Positions 6,425 through 9,349 of a stretch of 9,349 nucleotides of DNA are shown one piece after another; position 1 is the first letter of the stretch; the number at the start of each line of letters is the position of its first letter. The DNA is from an uncultured Lachnospiraceae bacterium. Its GTDB lineage: Bacteria; Bacillota; Clostridia; Lachnospirales; Lachnospiraceae. The notes beneath the pieces are model-generated. The model had not been told where the DNA came from. It ran no database searches and worked only from the letters and a program-made list of their open reading frames with translations. The stretch is from NCBI GenBank assembly GCA_945836355.1, contig CAMALD010000032.1, positions 1-9,349 on the forward strand. Direction: 5' to 3'. The translations under genes and the position numbers were made by a program.

Positions 6425-8215
6425 TTACCCAAGATTCAGGGAACTATGCAGCCTGTCAAGTCCCTTCTGTTTTTCCATAATGCTTTGCAGTCCAACAAAA
6501 TCATTATCTTCCACTGCCTTCTGATACTGCAGCTCCAGACTATTTTTCTTTACACGCACCACTGTGTCCGCAAACTCCTTCCGGCGCTGCACCTCATCCA
6601 TCGGTGTCATAATCTTCGTGGAAAACAGCTTGGCAGCCTCCGACTGCTCTGCCTGGTCCTCAAAGCGGTTGATAATCCTTGCCGGATTGACACTGCCGTT
6701 CTTATCGTATTCCTCAAATACCATTTTTGCTACTGTGTTGTAAAAAGCTTCTGTGAAATCGGACGGCTCCACAATGTCTTTAATTTTGGCGAAGGTTTCC
6801 GGCTCCTCAATGAGCCTTGTGAGCAGCAGCCGCTGTGAGCGCTTCATGCCCTCCTCCGGTTTGCTGTGCTTCCTGCTCTCCTCCTTTTCCCTCTCTATGG
6901 TTGCCTTTGCCACCTGCACACTGTCCATCTGTGCCCCGTACCGGTTTACCAGCTTGCGAAGGCTGTCGTAACTGATCATATATTTTTGTGCCAGCGCTTC
7001 CGTATAGTTGTTCCTCTCCAGCTCCTCGGTAAACTGCAGCAGCTTTTTCGCCATTTCGTTGTAAAAGCGCGTTTTCAGCTCCGGGTCTGCCAGATCATAA
7101 TCCCTCTGCATAATCTCAATCTCAAAAAAGAAACTGTTCTGCGCCTCATCCAAACGCTTCTGATATTCCGCGGCACCGAGCGCCTTGATAAACTCATCCG
7201 GGTCCTTGTACGGCTTCATGTTCACAATCTTTGCGGTAATGCCTGCCTCCTTCAATATCGGGATTGCCCGCAGAGCCGCCTTTATACCGGCGCCGTCGCT
7301 GTCATAGGTCAGCAGCACCGTTTTTGTGTACCGCGCCAGAATACGCGCATGCTGTGTTGTAAGCGCCGTTCCCAGCGATGCCACCGCATTGGTAAAGCCC
7401 GCCTGATGCAGGGAGATGACATCCATATACCCCTCGCACAGCAGAAAATAATCTTTGCGTGAGCTTCTCGCAAAACACAGTCCGTAAAGATTCCGGCTCT
7501 TTTCAAAGATTGGTGTTTCCGGCGAGTTCAGGTATTTCGGCTCTCCCTCACCCATCACTCTGCCGCCGAAGGCAATCACCCTGCTGTTCGCATCCATAAT
7601 CGGATACATCACGCGGTTCCAGAACTTGTCGTATGCCCCCTTCTTCTCGTCAATCGTCACCAGACCGGATTGACGCAAAAGCTCATCCTCATATCCCAGC
7701 TTTTTCAGATAGCGGTACAAATCATCCGGATACTTATTGGAAAAGCCCAGCCCGAAATGCTTGATCGTATCATCCGTCAGCGCACGGTTTTTAAGGTATT
7801 GCATCGCATTCTGCCCCCGCTCGGATTTCAGCTGATAAAAATAATACTTTGCTGCTTCCTTGTTCACTTCCAGCAGACGCGCCTTTAAATCTGCCGCTTT
7901 TTTTGCTTCCTCCGAGTATTCCATCTCCGGTAGCTGCACCCCGGCGCGGTCTGCCAGCACCCGCAGCGCCTCTGTAAAATTGTAATTCTCATACTGCATA
8001 AGGAATGTAAACACATTTCCGCCTGCACCGCAGCCAAAGCAATGGTACATCTGCTTGGAAGCACTCACCGAAAACGACGGTGTTTTCTCATTATGGAACG
8101 GGCAGCACGCCATGTAATTTGCACCCTTTTTCTGCAATCTGACATAGGAGCCGATCACATCGACAATATCGTTTTTTGAGCGAATCTCCTCCACCAGCTC
8201 TTCCGGATAATACAT
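6425..8215 (-). CDS. dnaG: DNA primase
   Basis: Synthesises RNA primers for DNA replication at the fork, working with the replicative helicase. At 596 residues it has normal bacterial length. The CHC2 zinc-binding domain is at the N-terminus, with Cys38, His41, Cys59 and Cys62 in CPFHNEKTPSF and YHCFGCGAGGN. The central RNA polymerase domain has FGGRVMGEGEPKYLNSPETP (216-235) and a TOPRIM fold with EGYMD (261-265) and DSDGAG (305-310), which hold the catalytic acidic residues. The C-terminal helical region (about 455-590) is the helicase-interacting type and is divergent, as usual. I place the start at ATG 8215: AGGGGGG lies 6 bases upstream. An in-frame ATG at 8242 would add nine residues and overlap dgt, but lacks as good a ribosome site. 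The gene sits 11 bases after dgt and 32 before rpoD. Confidence 0.99.
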   Translation of the reverse strand: MYYPEELVEEIRSKNDIVDVIGSYVRLQKKGANYMACCPFHNEKTPSFSVSASKQMYHCFGCGAGGNVFTFLMQYENYNFTEALRVLADRAGVQLPEMEYSEEAKKAADLKARLLEVNKEAAKYYFYQLKSERGQNAMQYLKNRALTDDTIKHFGLGFSNKYPDDLYRYLKKLGYEDELLRQSGLVTIDEKKGAYDKFWNRVMYPIMDANSRVIAFGGRVMGEGEPKYLNSPETPIFEKSRNLYGLCFARSSRKDYFLLCEGYMDVISLHQAGFTNAVASLGTALTTQHARILARYTKTVLLTYDSDGAGIKAALRAIPILKEAGITAKIVNMKPYKDPDEFIKALGAAEYQKRLDEAQNSFFFEIEIMQRDYDLADPELKTRFYNEMAKKLLQFTEELERNNYTEALAQKYMISYDSLRKLVNRYGAQMDSVQVAKATIEREKEESRKHSKPEEGMKRSQRLLLTRLIEEPETFAKIKDIVEPSDFTEAFYNTVAKMVFEEYDKNGSVNPARIINRFEDQAEQSEAAKLFSTKIMTPMDEVQRRKEFADTVVRVKKNSLELQYQKAVEDNDFVGLQSIMEKQKGLDRLHSSLNLG

Positions 8216-8221
8216 TGTCGT

Positions 8222-8228
8222 CCCCCCT
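8222..8228 (-). promoter_or_regulatory. Ribosome binding site deciding the dnaG start
   Basis: The minus strand reads AGGGGGG, 6 bases before ATG at 8215, and it overlaps the dgt stop codon. This favours the shorter 596-residue primase over a start at 8242, and it suggests that translation of dgt and dnaG is linked. Confidence 0.7.
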
Positions 8229-9261
8229 AATAGATATCCCATGCATCCGGTATCATTATTTCTTTATATTTTTGCACGGCATAGCGGTCGGTCATGCCTG
8301 CCACATAATCGCAGACCGCCTGATATTCCGGCTCATGGTCTCTTCGTATCATATCCAGATATTCGTCCGGCAGCAGCTCCAGATGTCCTGCGTAGTAATA
8401 ATAAAGTTGCTCGATCATCGCCTCCGCCTTCTTTTCCTCCCCCTTTGCCACAGGATTGGTATAGACGCTGCGGAACATATAGCTTCGTAACTCCGTCATG
8501 GCCGTCTGCACTTCCTCGGACATGCCAATCTCGGATTTACCCTCGCTGTGAATGATAATATCGTGAATCAGGGTATTCAGACGCTCCCGCGGACTGTGCC
8601 CGAGAATCGCGGTCAGCTCATACGGAATATCCTCTTCGCGGATGATGTGCCCGCGAATGGCGTCATCAATATCATGGTTAACATAGGCAATTTTATCGGA
8701 AAGCTGCACGATACGCCCCTCCAGCGTGTGCGGATGCCCTGAAGTCTGATGGTTGAGGATACCGTCCCGCACCTCCTTCGTCAGATTCAGACCCATCCCG
8801 TCCTTTTCCAGCCGTTCCACCACACGGATGCTTTGGAGATGATGTTCAAAGCCTCCAGGACACACACGATTTAATGCTCTCTCGCCGGCATGTCCGAACG
8901 GCGTGTGCCCCAAATCATGTCCCATGGCAATCGCCTCTGTCAAATCCTCGTTCAGTCTGAGAGCTTTGGCAATTGTGCGGGCATTCTGCGCCACCTCAAG
9001 TGTATGCGTCATGCGCGTGCGGTAGTGATCGCCCTCCGGTGCCAGAAACACCTGCGTTTTGCCCTTTAACCGCCGGAACGCCTTGCAATGTAAAATCCGG
9101 TCGCGGTCCCTCTGATACGCAGGGCGGATATCGCATGGCTCCTCCCACACATCGCGCCCCGTCGTCTCATCCGAAAACGCTGCGTATGGCGACAATATCT
9201 CATGCTCGCGTTTTTCCATTCTCTCCCGGATATTGAGCGTCAAATCCTCTGCATTCTCCAC
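8227..9261 (-). CDS. dgt: HD-domain deoxyguanosinetriphosphate triphosphohydrolase-like protein
   Basis: Predicted metal-dependent dNTP triphosphohydrolase, splitting dGTP or other dNTPs into deoxynucleoside and triphosphate; 344 residues. HD-fold signatures are clear: RDRDRILHCKAFRRLKGKTQ (51-70), the first metal His86 in RTRMTHTLEVAQ, the His115-Asp116 pair in AMGHDLGHTPFGHAGE, and Asp189 in QLSDKIAYVNHD. The N-terminal SPYAAFSDETTGR (24-36) is typical of the dGTPase-like branch. I place the start at GTG 9261, preceded by GGGGAGGT. A TTG at 9315 in the same frame would add 18 residues that look unlike the family, and its purine-rich stretch is too close to act as a ribosome site. Placement just upstream of dnaG is common in clostridia and suits control of the nucleotide supply for replication. 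Substrate preference among dNTPs cannot be read from sequence. Confidence 0.93.
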   Translation of the reverse strand: MENAEDLTLNIRERMEKREHEILSPYAAFSDETTGRDVWEEPCDIRPAYQRDRDRILHCKAFRRLKGKTQVFLAPEGDHYRTRMTHTLEVAQNARTIAKALRLNEDLTEAIAMGHDLGHTPFGHAGERALNRVCPGGFEHHLQSIRVVERLEKDGMGLNLTKEVRDGILNHQTSGHPHTLEGRIVQLSDKIAYVNHDIDDAIRGHIIREEDIPYELTAILGHSPRERLNTLIHDIIIHSEGKSEIGMSEEVQTAMTELRSYMFRSVYTNPVAKGEEKKAEAMIEQLYYYYAGHLELLPDEYLDMIRRDHEPEYQAVCDYVAGMTDRYAVQKYKEIMIPDAWDIY

Positions 9262-9267
9262 TGATAT

Positions 9268-9275
9268 ACCTCCCC
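9268..9275 (-). promoter_or_regulatory. Ribosome binding site deciding the dgt start
   Basis: The minus strand reads GGGGAGGT, 6 bases before GTG at 9261. It is the best ribosome site in this leader and is the reason for choosing the GTG start over the upstream TTG at 9315. Confidence 0.7.
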
Positions 9276-9349
9276 GCTTCGACAATTTTTGTCCTCTAAC
9301 AATAATATTCTGCAACTCCCTCTGAAAATCCTTTTTTTACAGAAATATT
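9276..9349 (-). other. Leader of the dgt-dnaG-rpoD operon, cut by the window edge
   Basis: AT-rich stretch upstream of dgt. It contains a TATTAT box on the minus strand (one mismatch from TATAAT), but no matching -35 box at 16-18 bases, so a promoter is not called. A 13-base palindrome GACAATTTTTGTC lies at 9281-9293. No gene end is visible here. The true operon promoter may lie beyond the window. Confidence 0.35.

Noticed and set aside
8216..8242. Upstream ATG start for dnaG, giving 605 residues
   Set aside because: Known primases begin close to the YYPEELVEEI segment, and AGGGGGG is well placed for the ATG at 8215; the additional nine residues overlap the dgt coding end.
9281..9293. Palindrome GACAATTTTTGTC upstream of dgt as an operator
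   Set aside because: Only five complementary bases per arm in AT-rich DNA; such symmetry is common by chance, and no promoter is placed beside it with confidence.

Overview
The window looks like chromosomal core sequence from a low-GC Gram-positive bacterium, most likely a clostridial (Lachnospiraceae-type) species. The evidence is the gene order dgt-dnaG-rpoD-trmK, a 379-residue SigA, a VanR/VanS-type two-component pair, strong AGGAGG-like ribosome binding sites with several GTG/TTG starts, and a class A RNase P RNA. I saw no phage, IS, plasmid or CRISPR gene. All protein genes are on the minus strand; the only plus-strand gene is rnpB.

Reading the minus strand from the right end, dgt (9261-8227), dnaG (8215-6425), rpoD (6392-5253), trmK (5156-4419) and a TGS-domain nucleoside kinase (4394-2655) follow with gaps of 11, 32, 96 and 24 bases. 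This looks like one macromolecular-synthesis operon: dNTP hydrolysis, replication priming, primary sigma factor, tRNA methylation and nucleoside phosphorylation. The kinase joins a threonyl-tRNA-synthetase-like N-terminal half to a uridine-kinase-like P-loop domain.

The kinase gene converges with rnpB (about 2214-2626, plus strand), which has a convincing sigma-A promoter at 2178-2207. Only about 30 bases separate the two 3' ends, and no clear intrinsic terminator is visible. The RNA has all class A landmarks, but its P15 internal loop seems to lack the usual GGU tRNA-CCA-binding motif.

Divergent from rnpB, on the minus strand, is a response regulator (1914-1213) whose 3' end overlaps the start of a histidine kinase (1223 to beyond the left edge). 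The roughly 300-base divergent intergenic region (1915-2213) holds a compact 117-base palindromic element (1988-2104): 11-base perfect terminal inverted repeats enclosing two long hairpins. It resembles a miniature dispersed repeat.

I found no clearly new multi-gene system. The best points for a second look are the palindromic element, the RNase P RNA peculiarity, and the kinase with a synthetase-like domain whose editing residues appear to be replaced.
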